Shown here in pieces: positions 1-13,100 of a stretch of 64,000 bases of DNA. Position 1 is the stretch's first letter; each line of letters begins with the position of its first letter. The position numbers and the translations under genes are program-made. Source of the DNA: Callaeas wilsoni (taxonomy: Eukaryota; Chordata; Aves; Passeriformes; Callaeidae). Under the pieces are notes generated by a model, which was given only the letters and a program-made list of their open reading frames with translations, was not told where the DNA came from and made no database searches. The stretch lies in assembly GCA_013398955.1 (NCBI GenBank), contig VWPU01017392.1, positions 62,001-126,000 on the forward strand, given 5' to 3'.

Positions 1-3000
1 TTTGGTTTGAAAAGCTAGAGCCGCTGGCCGTTTTGCTGCCTTGTCTTTTCTCGTGTAGGACTTGCAGATAGCTCTGGTGTTAGATGCCAGAAAGATCCAC
101 ACAGACATGGCCAGATTTTAATAACCTGCTCTTAGCCATCTTAAACTTCCCTTCTGGTGAACAGTGTCAGGCCTCCACTCCAAAAGATAATTCCATTTAT
201 CTGTTACTGTCTGGACTAACACATAAGCATCCATCAAAATCTCAAGTCTCTACTTCAGTGGGACACAAGCTCACATATAAAACTAGGTATGTGTTTAACT
301 GCTGTTCAGAACAGTGGGGGTTTTTTATTAGCAGGCTTTATTTTTGATTACACAAATACAAAGAAGAACATCATGAGTGTGTTCAGTTTTTGGTGTTGTT
401 TTTAATTTCTGACTTGTTTTATGTTCTTGTAACCTAAATATTTTTAGACAAGTGGTTTGCACTGTCAGCTTTGAAAAAAACCAGCAGCACATCCAGTTGG
501 AGTTAGCAGCCAGACTTCAGTTTCTTAATTATTTAAGACTTAACTATTTTTATTTTCCTTGTTATGTGACATATATCAAACCCGTTTTCACACTTGCAAA
601 GACGAAAGCAGTATCTACTTCGGGAGGCGTTTTTGCTCTACTTCTGGCTTTCTTGTTTCTGTAAAGTGTAAAAGAAAACAGCCAAATATATCAGTCATCC
701 CTTGTGCTTTAAATGTAGAGAACCTTAGGAATGGAAGGAGAAGATGTTTGGTACACAGTGAAAGCCATACAGTTCTTGAAAGCCACATCCATTTGTAAAT
801 CTCCAAGAACCCCAGTCTGTATAATACTTCTTGGCAAAGTTTCATTGCTTTGCTGTCCCCATAGGGCAAAAGCCTTTCCTTCTATCCAATTTGATCCTCT
901 CTCATTTCATTTAATATCTTTTGCCCCCCATCCTCGTGCTGCACCACTGTGAAGAGCCTGTCTCTGTCTTCTTAATGACTTCCTCATAGGTAAGGGAAGG
1001 CTGCTGTTAGATCCCCCTGAAGTCTTCACTTTCAGAGGCTAAAAACCCTGCAGGTCATGTGCTCAACCTTGATGTCCCTCCACCAAATTAGGTGCACTTG
1101 ATCATTGTCTTTCCTGTGCTGGAGGCCCGAAACGGCAGTGCTCCTGATGATTGCTTCATAGAGGAGGATGATGGGCTGTGCCCTAGGTAATCCAGCCCAG
1201 GATGCTGCTTGCCTTCTTGGCTGTCAGGCCCATATTCCCTTTTGTGGATGTATATCTTTATCTGAAAGGGAATGTGACTCAACTGCTGAATTTTTATAGA
1301 GCTAACCAAGCCCCCGTGGCAGGAGCTGGTTAACTACTTGCACTTGGCAGAATTGTGTGGCCTCACTCATCAACAAAGTGCTCCGTTATTCTCCTACCAG
1401 ATGTGGCTGGTCCTGGAATCTGTAAAAGCTGTATACTTTGGTCTGTCATATATTTGGTGAATTGTAAATGTTCTGTGCTCACGTTTTCCCAGATGTGGTA
1501 CCTGCTAATCCCTGGTGGCAGTGACCTGCTATTTTGAACATGGAGTTGATGCATTATTGATTAATCCAGGTTAGACTGCACTTAAAGTGGTTGTACTCTA
1601 ATTATATCTGGTGTCTAGAAATAATAGTTTAGCATTTCAGAGGCTTCTTGGAAGAGATGGGGTTTTCTGTACCAACAGAATGTTTATTCCGATGGTATTT
1701 TTGTCCTAGCAGGAAAAAAAATGTGTATCTTTTAACAGAGTATTCTTTTAATCTGCTTGCTTTTATATAACAATAATTTATCATTAGTAAGCTTCTTTTT
1801 CCCTGTGGATGTTTCATTTTAGCAGTACAATTTGTTGCTTTCAGAGAAAATAATACATCACTTGAAACCACTATACCGTAATCTCAAAATGAAGCTTCTT
1901 TAGTGAACCTTTTCCTTTCTATGTGTCTGTGTGTGATTTTTTGGTCAGTTACTCCTGTTTTATTAATGCTGAATTCTTTTAAAATATTTTATCTCAATAG
2001 TTTCTGGCTGTGCCCATTAGTATACTCTCTTGCTTTCTGACATTGAGAGCAGAGATGTAGCTAAGTTTCATGGTTTAAAAAATAGGTCTCCAGGTAAGTT
2101 TCATATAAAAATGCTTTATTTTCTTTATGGGTACTAATAAGTATCCCTTTAGCATCATGCTGATTGTGAAACTTTTCAGATTGTACTGCTGATGGAAGTA
2201 GGCTTTATATAGTAATTTGAAGAGAGGAGATCTACATTTTCCCACATCCTCTGTGTGATTGCTTGGGTGAATAATTTCAATAAAATTATCAGCTAAAGTA
2301 AAGTCAGTTTAAAATATAGTCAGTTATTGATTAAAAGACAGTTGAATGTGATAAACTGTTATCAACATTAGTAGATGCTATAGGTGTGTTACTTAAGCCT
2401 AAATTTCAGAAGTGCTACCAAATCAGGCATGCAAAATCTTTATGCTTTGTATGCATTTTGGATTGCATTCAAACATTTAGGGTACAAATGTTTACCATAC
2501 ATCTCTTTTTCTTTGTGCTCTGGTAGTGCATAAAACACCTGATGCATACTGTGGTACTTGATGTGCTAGGCAGTGTCTGGGGAAGGTAATCTCCTTCCTG
2601 AAAAATTTATTAGCTAGGTTTAAGAGCAGGAACTGCAGGTGGGCACAGATGTTTAAGGGAGCCTAGTAGACCCAGCAGACAAGAGAGATCAACATAAGAA
2701 GTAACAGTGGTAGTGCCCCACTTGTTGAAAGAAAATTTATTCTAGAAGGTAGTGGGGGTGGAAGGCAACAAGGGAGACTTGTAATCAAATATCCATAAAT
2801 GGATATTCTGCTAGTGGATGCTTGCTACAAGCTTTTGCTAGAGCGGGAATGGGACTGTTTGAAAATGTGGAAGTGGTGAGGTTTCTGGCACAGGGTCAAG
2901 AGTCAAAACCTTGGCAGTGGAGAACAAAATTCCCTTTTTGGTTCAGTTGAGATGGGGAAACTTACGTGGGGACAGTGAGTTGGTGAAAGTGACAAAGGGA

Positions 3001-6000
3001 GAAACTGTTTTTTGCAGTAGAATTTGAACTAATGGGGAATGGGAGAAGGCTGTGATGTCAAAGGCAGAGAAGAGCATGCTAAGGGAAATGTGTTACATTA
3101 GGTATTTTGTCCTTGTGGACACATGGAAACAAGCATGCCTTGGGACATTATAGCAGGTTGTGTAAGTGTAGTTTAGCTAAAGCTCAGAGGGATTCAAAGC
3201 AGTGATGTATGTATTTATTTATCTTCAAAACACCTTATTGAAAGAAATGTTTGAAATTCAATAATACTGGTAATGTGTTTTGGACAAGCCTTAGAGAAAT
3301 AAATGTTCACACTCATCAGCATTTTCTTATCTTAGCAGTCTTTATTTGGCAAACATTTACTGTAATTGGTAGCAAAAGTGTTGTTTTGTAACGTCTGAGT
3401 TATGACACTTAATCACGTGAATGTCTAAATGTTACCACCCATACGGAGAAATGGCAAAGAGCTTAGTTTGTCTAAGGGCTTCAGCCTGTAGCTTTGCAAG
3501 AACAGCAAAGGATCAAAGTGCAATGTACCTTGATTGCTGTAGAGAGCAGTGGTTGCACAAGAGCAAAAGGATATATACAAGAACATTGCAATGCTTGTGC
3601 TTTTCTGACCTGGGTTTCTGAGAATCAGATACTAAGTATTATGCAAAAGCGCAAAGGGAAAAGAGAGATGTAGTGGAGGAAAAAACCTCCGAAGTTTTGG
3701 AATTCCCTGATAGTTCAGTTGTTACTCAATATGATAAGTAAAAATGCTTATTGAGTTACTGTACAAAATATAAACCTTCTTAGCACCTATGAATCATGAC
3801 TTAAAAGCAAACTTCTCTTTGGTTTCTCATTCAGAGTAAAATAACAGTACCTCTGTTGATCATAAAGGAATGCAACCTTGTGGCAGATGTATATTTTTTT
3901 TCTTCCTTTGTAATATGGCTGAGCAATATCTGAGAATCACAATAAGCTTAATCCTCATGAGAACAATAAAGACAATAAAGTCACAAATGGTCTCCATATG
4001 TCCATATGAAGTCTTATGCACTGAATAAAGTAGATATCACAAGACTGTAAGGTTTTTTCATTCTCTTAAATCGACAATCTATTAGCTTTGTCTGGGGAGC
4101 ACATAGAAGCTCTGTTCCTTTGCATAGCTTTTAAGATCTTGTAAAGCTTTACAGCTATTCTGGAGTAATTTTCTTTTTATTTACATCTCTTTTTCCCTAG
4201 CTTAAAGGGATTTTTCTGTCTATGCATGCACAAAGATGTGTATCTAAGCAAAACAAAATTTCTGTTTGATTTTGCTTTGTGCAGTCTGCCTGGTAGTAAG
4301 GTGTTTTTCAAGGCTGTGCTGTAAACCTTACCAATTCTGCAGCACACACAGGATTTCAGAAGGCAATCAGAGCCATCCTGAAGTTCCTTGGGGAATTTAG
4401 TTTGTTCTGTGTGAATACAGCATCTCTCACAGTGGCATCCTGTGGGTGAGCAGAGCTTCTTGTGTAGTAAAAGAATGCAAATAATTGAACAACAACAACG
4501 ACCAAGTGTGTGTCTGTACTCCAAGTTTGTGGTAAGAGGAACTGAGATTCTGGGAGATGCTGTTGAGGATTTTTTTTTTTAAGCTCAGTCCTTAATCCCA
4601 CCATCACGTTAGGTGAAGCATGAAGGCAATGGAAACAGTTACAGATTTGCTAAAATTTGCACTAAAAGTGCAATAATATGAAAAATATTAATTGCAATAT
4701 TTTGTTACTTATAAAATAATAGTAACTATCATTATTATAATTATTAATTAGGATGTGGAGTTACTTTGGTAAAAATTAACCTTGAAACTTACATTTAAAG
4801 AAATGTGTAGGCACAGAGATCTTTGAAGACATCTGCATTGCAGCTTGATGGAATATTATAAACAAAGTAGCTATCTAGAATATCTTTCTTAGAGACTTCC
4901 AGAACACAACATTAATGTGAAAAAAGAATCAAAAAAGGCTATGCTAAAAACCATTACAAGTCTGCTTAACATCTCTCCCTCTTCTGCCAGCCTACAAGAA
5001 GAGGACAGTCTACTTTCATTTTGCTGCTTGACCCTGTGGTTAAACGAAAATAGTCAGTATCGCTCAACACTGAGTAAAGAACTGTTGAATAGCTTATAAA
5101 ATTGCTATGACATTTATGGCATTTGAATAATTTGTGGGGGTTGAGGAAGAAGGATGAATGTGAGAAATTTACTGTGTAATGTCTCCGTTCAAGAAGGTTT
5201 TTAGGTATGTGTGTAATTGCAGACAAATTGAAAACAATGAGTAAACATTGAGAGTTAAAGACATGGTTAAATACTCTCCTTACCAAGGCTTAAGCACCCA
5301 ATAAACCTGCAGTGCACTTGTAGTACAGATATGTCATGTCAACCCTCCCTTTCTAACTTTAGTGGAGTGTTATGGGTACATCTGCTGCTTCCAGTGAAAA
5401 ATAGACAGGATTTGAAGTGATAGCTGTTGCTGCAGGAGTTTTCTGTAATAGCTGCCAAATGGGAGGGAGGAGGGGAAGACAGCAGCAGAGGAAGCAGTAA
5501 CCTTCCTGCTTCAAGAAAAGAAACAAATCAATCAGTAGCTCTATGCAGGGAATTGGAGAACCTGCCCAACATCTGTCAGGTGAAAACTGACACGCTGCAG
5601 CAGAATCTGCTTTATTGCCAACCACTGTGGGTGTTCTGCCTTCAGAAGTGTATTCCAAGAGGTTTTTGAAGTTCTTTACATGGTACAAAGGTGGTGTATC
5701 AGTGGCACTGCACCCCTAAATATATCTGAAGCAGTAACTCAGGAGTCAATAAAGAGAGCTTTTTATTTTTCATATTCTTCTGTAAAGATCTTGTTTCTGG
5801 ATTACTACAAGGAATGTGACACTTTGATACAACCAGACCTCTAACCAAAATGTGCAGTGAGTACAGTAGAAGTGGTAGTGGTTGTTTCAGCAGGAGTAAA
5901 TGGTTGAGAGGGAGGTCTCAGTAGAGTACAGAAATATCCCGGTTCATGATAGTGTGCAGAAACACCTTTTTAACCTCAGGAGCTCCCTGGGAAGTGCAAC

Positions 6001-6390
6001 ACCCTGGAACAAGAGTGTCCTCCAAGTGAATCCCACTCTTTCTGATTTCTGCTGTTTTGTTGTAAAGGTAACTATTGATTTTGTCTAGTGGGAAGGACAA
6101 GGTGAACAAAAATACAGCTAGGATCTTTTAGAATAGGAAATTTTGGGAGCACAGAGCAAGAGCTCTTAGCTTCCTGCCTCTAACTGTAGGAACCCAACCA
6201 GAATGTATATTTCTATAGGGACAGTGGTCTAAACAAAATGGTAAGACAGGTGAATGAATCACTGAGTGCTGATGCTCAGTTCTAACACTTTGCTGGTGAG
6301 CTTGATAGCAGCTCTCTAATGACTAGCAAGGGTTGAGCACTAGAAGTAAAGCGGCCAAAGCTACTATTCTGTGAGCCATAGAGGCTTATA
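1..6390. other. Upstream MOCOS intron or 5' flank, no gene seen
   Basis: This stretch is AT-rich, non-coding-looking DNA. It should be MOCOS intron if the missing 5' exons lie to the left, which is an inference. Open frames are short (115 codons at most), unspliced and of no recognisable family. It contains a probable old CR1 scrap near 1100-1260, a purine-rich stretch at about 2600-3130, and a short perfect palindrome at 2788-2807. I did not find the MOCOS exon that must end in a split Arg codon. Confidence 0.6.
1100..1260 (-). repeat. Probable old CR1 LINE scrap (antisense)
   Basis: The segment around 1150-1240 (gaggaggatgatgggctgtg, then agcccaggatgctgcttgcc and ttcttggctgtcaggccca) resembles the antisense reverse-transcriptase C-terminal part of CR1, where a track like 'gcagcccaggatgctgttggccttcttggc' is typical. 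It is heavily diverged and no ends can be defined. A chance resemblance is possible. Confidence 0.4.
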
Positions 6391-7190
6391 AAATTGCAGA
6401 AGCATTAAGGGTGGAAAAGACCTCCAAGGTCATCAGGTCCAACGTTTGATTGAACAGCACCTTGTGAACTAAACCATAGCACTAAGTTGCACGTCCAGTC
6501 ATTTCTTGAACACTTCCAGGGACGGTGACTCCACCACTTCCCTGGGCAGCCTTTTCCAATGCTTAAGCATCTTTCAGTGAAGAAATTCTTCCTAATGTCC
6601 AACCAGAATCTCCCCTGGAACAGCTTGACGCCATTTCCTCATGTCCTGTCACTGGTTGCCTGGGAGAAGAGACTGACCCACATCTGGCTACAATCTCCTT
6701 TCTGGTGGTTGTAGAGAGCTGTAAGGTCACCCCTGAGCTTCCTTCTCTCCAGGCTAAACACCTTCAGCTCCCTCAGCCACTCCTCATGTGATTTACTCTC
6801 GAGAACCTTCACCAGCTCCCTTGCCCTTCTCTGGACATGCCCTTCTCAGTGTCTTTGGCCCAGAACTGGACAGAGGACTGGAGGTGCGGCCTCACCAGGA
6901 CTGCGTATAGGGGGACGATCACTGCCCTTGTCTTGCTGGCCACACTGATTTTGATACAGGCCAGCATGCCATTGGCATTCTTGGACACCTGGGGCACATG
7001 CTGGTTCATGTTCAGCTGCTGTCGAGCAGCACCCCAAGGTCCTTTTCCACTGGGCAGTTGTCCAGCCGCTCTGTCCCCTGCCCGTAGCACTGCACAGGGT
7101 TTTTGTGACTGAAGTGCAGGACCTGGCACTTCACTTTGCTGAACCTCATACCATTGTCCCCAGCCCATTGACCCAGCCTGTCCAAATATG
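6391..7190 (-). repeat. CR1 LINE, 5'-truncated, antisense
   Basis: A CR1 non-LTR retrotransposon lies on the - strand, so its 3' end is at the left (ggaaaagacctccaaggtca) and its truncated 5' side at the right. The antisense 3' landmarks are in the usual order: the 'accatttccctgggcagcc'-type block near 6530, the 'aggctaaacaccttcagctc' block near 6750, and the 'ttggacacctggggcacatg' block near 6985. On the - strand it encodes pieces of the C-terminal ORF2 region, such as VIVPLYAVLVRPHLQ and NCPVEKDLGVLL, in different frames, so it carries frameshifts and is dead. No intact 3' microsatellite tail is left. This copy serves below as the internal reference for the deletion in the copy at 50985-51420. 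Confidence 0.93.
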
Positions 7191-10100
7191 TAGTAATACA
7201 TGCAGTGCCAAACATACTGTAATGAGCACTGGCTTAGCAGACAACATCTACACACCTTGAATAAAAGCCTGATTGATAGCTGCCCAATCTCAACAGAGCA
7301 AGGTTTTGCCTAATAATTTGATCGAATTTGCTTTCTTGAAGGTTATGTGCAACAGGCTGTAACTATACCTTTATTTTTATATAGCTATGAAAATACTGGT
7401 ACTTAGAGGAATGACAGAGTTTCAAAACAATCAAACCATAAGTTTGCAAATATCTATGCAATTCTTGCCCATTTCTTCATTGAAAAATTGTGCATAATGA
7501 AAGAGCCCAATAGAACTATAATGTGAATGAGCAGCAACACATAGAGTATCTTGTACCCTTCACATTTAATTGTCTTTGAATCACAAGCAAAGTACATTTG
7601 GAATGAACCCTTCTGCTTTTTATAGCAGACCACTTACTGTTTCTGACTTCTTCTGCTAATACTCATAGGTAACTTACTTTGATGGCGTCTCTTGACAATT
7701 CGTGCATCTACCTTTGTTTTAGGGACATGCAGTTTTGAGTTGCAGCCAGATGGTCTAGACAGATGATTAAAAAGTATGAAATTATACACCAGAGCACTTA
7801 CCTCCTGCTGCTCTGTCACATTGAACAAACACTTAATGAAATCTGAAGTGTAATAGCTAAAAATATATACTGCAGTACAATGGACTTTCACACATCCTTC
7901 TGGGATTTAATTGTCTTTAAATATGGCTTCTGAAAAAGGTTGCCTTTTGGTTTTATTTCTGGACAAATTCCTAGTGAGCTGATGACCATGAGCTGGGAAA
8001 AGAACGTAATTATTTATTCTGTGTTGGGAATTTCACATCACTTATTCTGGAAATTGTCCATAAAAATAAGACTGTTCTTCAGCATGGTTTGTTATTCACC
8101 ACATAATTTGCTGACAATCCTGTTGAAGGGAATGCTTGCCAGCAATTAATTTTGGGGTCTTGTAATTCAAAATTTGAACCTTTTAATGAGATACAGCATG
8201 TGTGTTAAGCTTCTGCCTTTGGCCTTTAGAACATAGCTCTTAGAATCAGATTTCTAGTGTACAATTACAAGTTCAGTATTTACCTTCCTAGAACCTTCTG
8301 TAATCATTTATACTTGCTGTACATTTGCTGGAATGTTTGCAGAAAGCAGTGTACAAAGGGCACAGACATACACACCATGACTGTCCTTAAAACTTTGAAT
8401 AAATATTCATCAAATATATTCACTTTTCATTCTGCTCCTCATGATATTAGATGTTACCAAAGCTAATATCAAAGCATCAAAGGTGTGACAAATCTTCCAA
8501 AATGGTATTGAAATTATGATACGTAGAGTTTAAAAGTACAGACCTGAAAGAGAATAGATTTTAACTAAAAAAGCTTAGGAAAGTAAACACCTTGGAATTC
8601 TGTTCTCCTGCGTCGTGCATATGAAATGTGACTTGATCTTGTTGGAATTTGAGCTGAGGACTGTGGAGAACAGCTTTAGTAGATCTCTAAAACTCTTATC
8701 AGATCTTACTGCTCACATCTCCTCTGGTTTGTATTTGAGAAGAGATCACTTTCACAAGAACTATCCTATTGTAATGTGGTGCTGCAGGGTAACACAGAAG
8801 CTGTTGCAATTTCTAGTTGTTGTGGAATGTACTTTTTCCAGTCATTAATAAACCTTTCCAATTTTGAGGAATTTATAGAATGCCTAGATTCCCAAATGCA
8901 AGAGGGTTATAGGTTAAATCTATGTCTAGTGAAAGATTTATTCACTTAATTACATTTTTCCCAAAAGGGTTTAATCACTATATAAGATAATATATGAATG
9001 TACCCAGACTTTTGTTTTAGCTTGAATACACTTTCAGAACTTTTGGATCCCAGTAGCAATAAATTCTAGACCATGCTTTACCTTGAAATGTAGTCAAAGG
9101 TAGAGGGCTTCCTTTTATGCAACTGTGAGCATGTAACACACGTAGGCCTACACATGCATGCACTGACAGGAATTGCATCAGTGTTGCCACAACCATTAGT
9201 TCTGCTAAAATGACCACACATTTACCAATGAAAGCAAGAAGAATAATTAACCCCTTCCCTGAACAGCAACAAAAGTAGGAAATCATGTAGTGAGGAACAA
9301 ATCTTTCATCAGTGCACGAACATGGACAGTACTTTGAAGTTATCCAAGTTTGAATAAGGCAATTTCAGTGTATCTGCATATATTCAAGAAGAATGGGTAT
9401 TCCTGCTTTTCTAGTCAACACATGGTGTCAGCTCGAGTGGTGAAAGGCTACGGTGCAGATTTCAGTTGTCAACTGCAACTTGTTACTTTACTTTGTTTTT
9501 TTTTAAGGTCACTGATACCTGGAATAGGAAAGCAAAATTTTTGCAGATGTTCTAAACTGTTAATCACCCCATTTAAAATAGCACTTCAAAGAAGACAAAC
9601 GTGCTGAGGTTTTTCCATTCTGGGTTGTTGGTTTCTTTCTGCTTTTGTTCTGTAAAGAAACTTGAACTTAAAAAGTCAATCACAGTTTTGAAGGTGTGAT
9701 CTGTGGTTCTTTTCCCACAAGACGCTGAGTATTTTGTTCAGCTAGGCATGGTGTGTCGTCTTGTGCATGGCAATATCCTACGCATGTAAGTAGTCCTCTG
9801 CTCATTTTGAGAATCTTTCCCTGACCTGGTTTGTTTGGTTTTTTTTTGTGGCTTTGCTATGCAGTGTGGCACACTTGGAGTGCCATAAATAGGTTCCTAA
9901 GTATTAGTCCTCGTTGTAATTGGCTCTGCTGAGGTTGCAATGATGAATTTGCTTTGAAAATGTTTCCCAGAATATAAGCAATATGGGTGTGTATTTCCAT
10001 ATATGAACAAGCCATCTCACATCTGGATTTCCTGGCCGCCTGGGTCAGGTTTCTATCTCCTAGAGGCTAGATAGTGACAAAAAGAGAAATTCAGGGGACA

Positions 10101-13100
10101 TTTTCTGACTCAGGTTTTCTGCTTAGAAGCTCTACAGTATGAGTTTGAAGTGTAGAAGGATTATACGAAATTGTGGTCGTTAGTACACGTTTTTAGTCGC
10201 TTTTGATTTCTTGAGGTTTTCAAAAAGGAAAGGTTATTTCATATTCGTCTTCTGGGGTGAATTTTCTAATCAATAGTGTCTTTAATTTACATCAGGATTA
10301 GCTAATGGGACACTTTAAACAGCATTAGTTTCTGTTTATAATTGTCATGTCCATTTTGGTTTGATCAGAATGATCCTCAGAAAAGATGGGAAGGATTGCA
10401 GCAAGTCACAAAATACTTGTCTTAGCTCTCTCTCACATATGCAGCATCTGGTTCCTGAATTTTATTCATCTTTTCTGTTCAATTACTAAAGCAATGGCTT
10501 TTATATGAAGGTTTTGTGATCCTATGGGTTTTAAGTTTCCTGTAAGCTGCTTTCATTTTATGATTCTAAAAATGTCACTTGTGAGCTCCTTAAAATTCTT
10601 TTATTGTTCCTTTTTCCCTGATGTTGTAGATTGCCACCAGCTTTGTTTTAAGGCTATCCCTCAACAGCCATTTATGCCTTGTTGCATCCATCATGTGTCA
10701 AACAGTTTCTCTGTCAACTGCCAGGAGCACTGGAAGCTGAATTGTCAGGATTTAAAGTGAATGAAGAGCAACTTGACAGGCAGAAATGATGTTTCCCATA
10801 TGAAAAAACATCCATTCATAGTTTCTGGGAAATCTTGGGGCTGTTTGTGCCAACACCGGGATGTGGTTCAGTAGAAACAGCATACAGCAAGGGCAGACTG
10901 AGACCAAGAATCCTTTGGTCAGCTCAACAAACAAGCAGAAACACCTTTTACTCTTGAGTATTTCTGTAATTATGGTCACCAAGATTGTTTCACTAAGAAT
11001 TCATGATACTGTGTTATTTCTAACTCACAAGCGATCATATAGTCCACTGTTCTACCAAAGTATGAGCCTTGCAGGTTTCAGGAATTCACATGCCAAGATT
11101 TACTGGCTGTGCTCTTCATACTATTGTCACTGCCCTTAAGGAAGTTTTTGCAGTTTTGTGTAAAATACTTCAATGCTCCTCCTTGAAAGCAGAATCAGAG
11201 CTACACTGCTAAAGTGGGACATCACATCACATGAAAAACAAATGGCAAATAAATGGTAGCCAGCTGTCTTCCAGACTTCCCTTTTGTGGCTTTTCCCCCA
11301 CAGCAAGGTGAAGTACAGACTGCTATTGAGGATTTGTCTGTTTTGCTGGGATACCTATGCCATGTAAAGTAAAATACTGTTGAAATGCACAGATTTATGT
11401 AAGCCCTCTGTATTTTGAAAGCAGACTGAGGTGATTTCAGATTAACATCTTTGTCTAAAGTAATTTCCAGACAAAAGCACAGTACTTGAAAAGCTACCCT
11501 TGTTGAAATAAGGGCTAATATGTGTGAGCATTTGCCATAGTCCTTGTCACCACAGAAACGCTACCCAGATTCACAAAATCATGTAATTCCCACTTAAGCA
11601 CCTCAGTACCTCCAAAGTTCTGGGCCTAAGTATTTCTCAAGTAAATGTGAATTCACTGTAGAGGCCTTTTATGAATTGCAAGAAATTATCCTTTCTTCAT
11701 AGTTCCTTTTTTTTCTCTTGAGCAAGAAAGCTCTGGCAGGGGGTCTGATGATTTTTTGTAGTCAGACCATCAGTCATACTGTGACAATACATTGTAGAGG
11801 TGATTCCAAAAGGTTATACTGGAAACAGTCAATTTCTGAGCTTCTGGACGTTTGGGATCAGAGTACTTCATCATCACTATGAGTCCATTTTATGTAGTTG
11901 ACTCATTTTGACTTGAAAGCATTTTGTCTTTGTTTCCTTTCACCTTGTATTTTGCAATTTTTCCAAAGAAACATATTAATATTAAAGAATTGGTAATACA
12001 TGTGTGATCACTGATGTGATCAAACTTTATTTGTACTTGATATGTTTCAAGATTAGGAGCAAGGCCTTGTTTCAGAGCAGGAATTGGACTAGAAACCATG
12101 AGACAGATCTCAGCATTGGGAAGATGTCTTCCAAGTGGCTCATCCTACCAGAGGGGTAGGCAGCTGTATTGTTGACAGGCTACAGACTCCAGCATATCCA
12201 TTTTCTGATAACCACAAGTCAGAGTAATTGACTCCTCAAACTTCAGAAGGAAGATGGTGGAATAAGGTTGTTAGCCATGTGGGAGTGCTTGTGACCCACA
12301 CACCTTGTCACAACTGTTGTGCTTACATCCCTGGCACTCAGGATGGCTCAGGGATGGACTTGCTTGGAGCAGGTGTAGAGAAACTCTGGTACACGGGAGT
12401 TGCACAGGCTTGTCTACACAACTGCTCTCCTCCTGCCTTTCAAGCCTACCTTAGTCCCAGGCAATACAGCCCAAAAAGACTAAATAAGTAATGGAAGACT
12501 CAGTGAGCATATGTCTGTGCTTGACTCACACCGCAGCATAAGCCTAACTGTTGCTGGAGCGTGTGAGAGCTGCTGGGTTATGCATCTGAGCTTCGTTACT
12601 CATGCCTTACAATCTAAAATATCAGGCAACGTGCAAGTAAGTCAAGCTTACTTGATAGCAAATCCCTTTTGTAAACAGGTCATGGACTCATTGTCACACG
12701 TCCATTCTCTGGCACCTAAAGGGAAAAGAGATTGGCCAGAGTCAGAGTGTCTGGGGTATGTGACACACTGTTTCAGGAAAAATTGCTGTAGTTTTTTTAA
12801 ATGGCTACAAAACCACTATGAAAGGAAAAACAAACCACCATGGCTGAAGGCATCACGGAAGTACACAGTTTAAAGGCCAAATTGGAAATGGAAATGAATG
12901 CCAAGAAAGTTAAACAAAGAATAATGTTTTTTAAAACATTGGAAGCAATGGTATGTTATTTAAGAAAAAAAAGGCTAGCTTATAAAGTTTTTTTAGCACC
13001 CTAAAGAATATTTAATTTCTTATCTGATGTTACTTAAAGGGTTAGCCACTGCAAAAACTTGAGAGTGTGGAGCCATCAGAACACCTAAGTGGGATTTTTT

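Noticed and set aside
4177..4524. 115-codon Cys-rich open frame on the - strand
   Set aside because: Cys spacing fits no disulfide or zinc family I know, and there is no signal peptide or exon border; likely chance.
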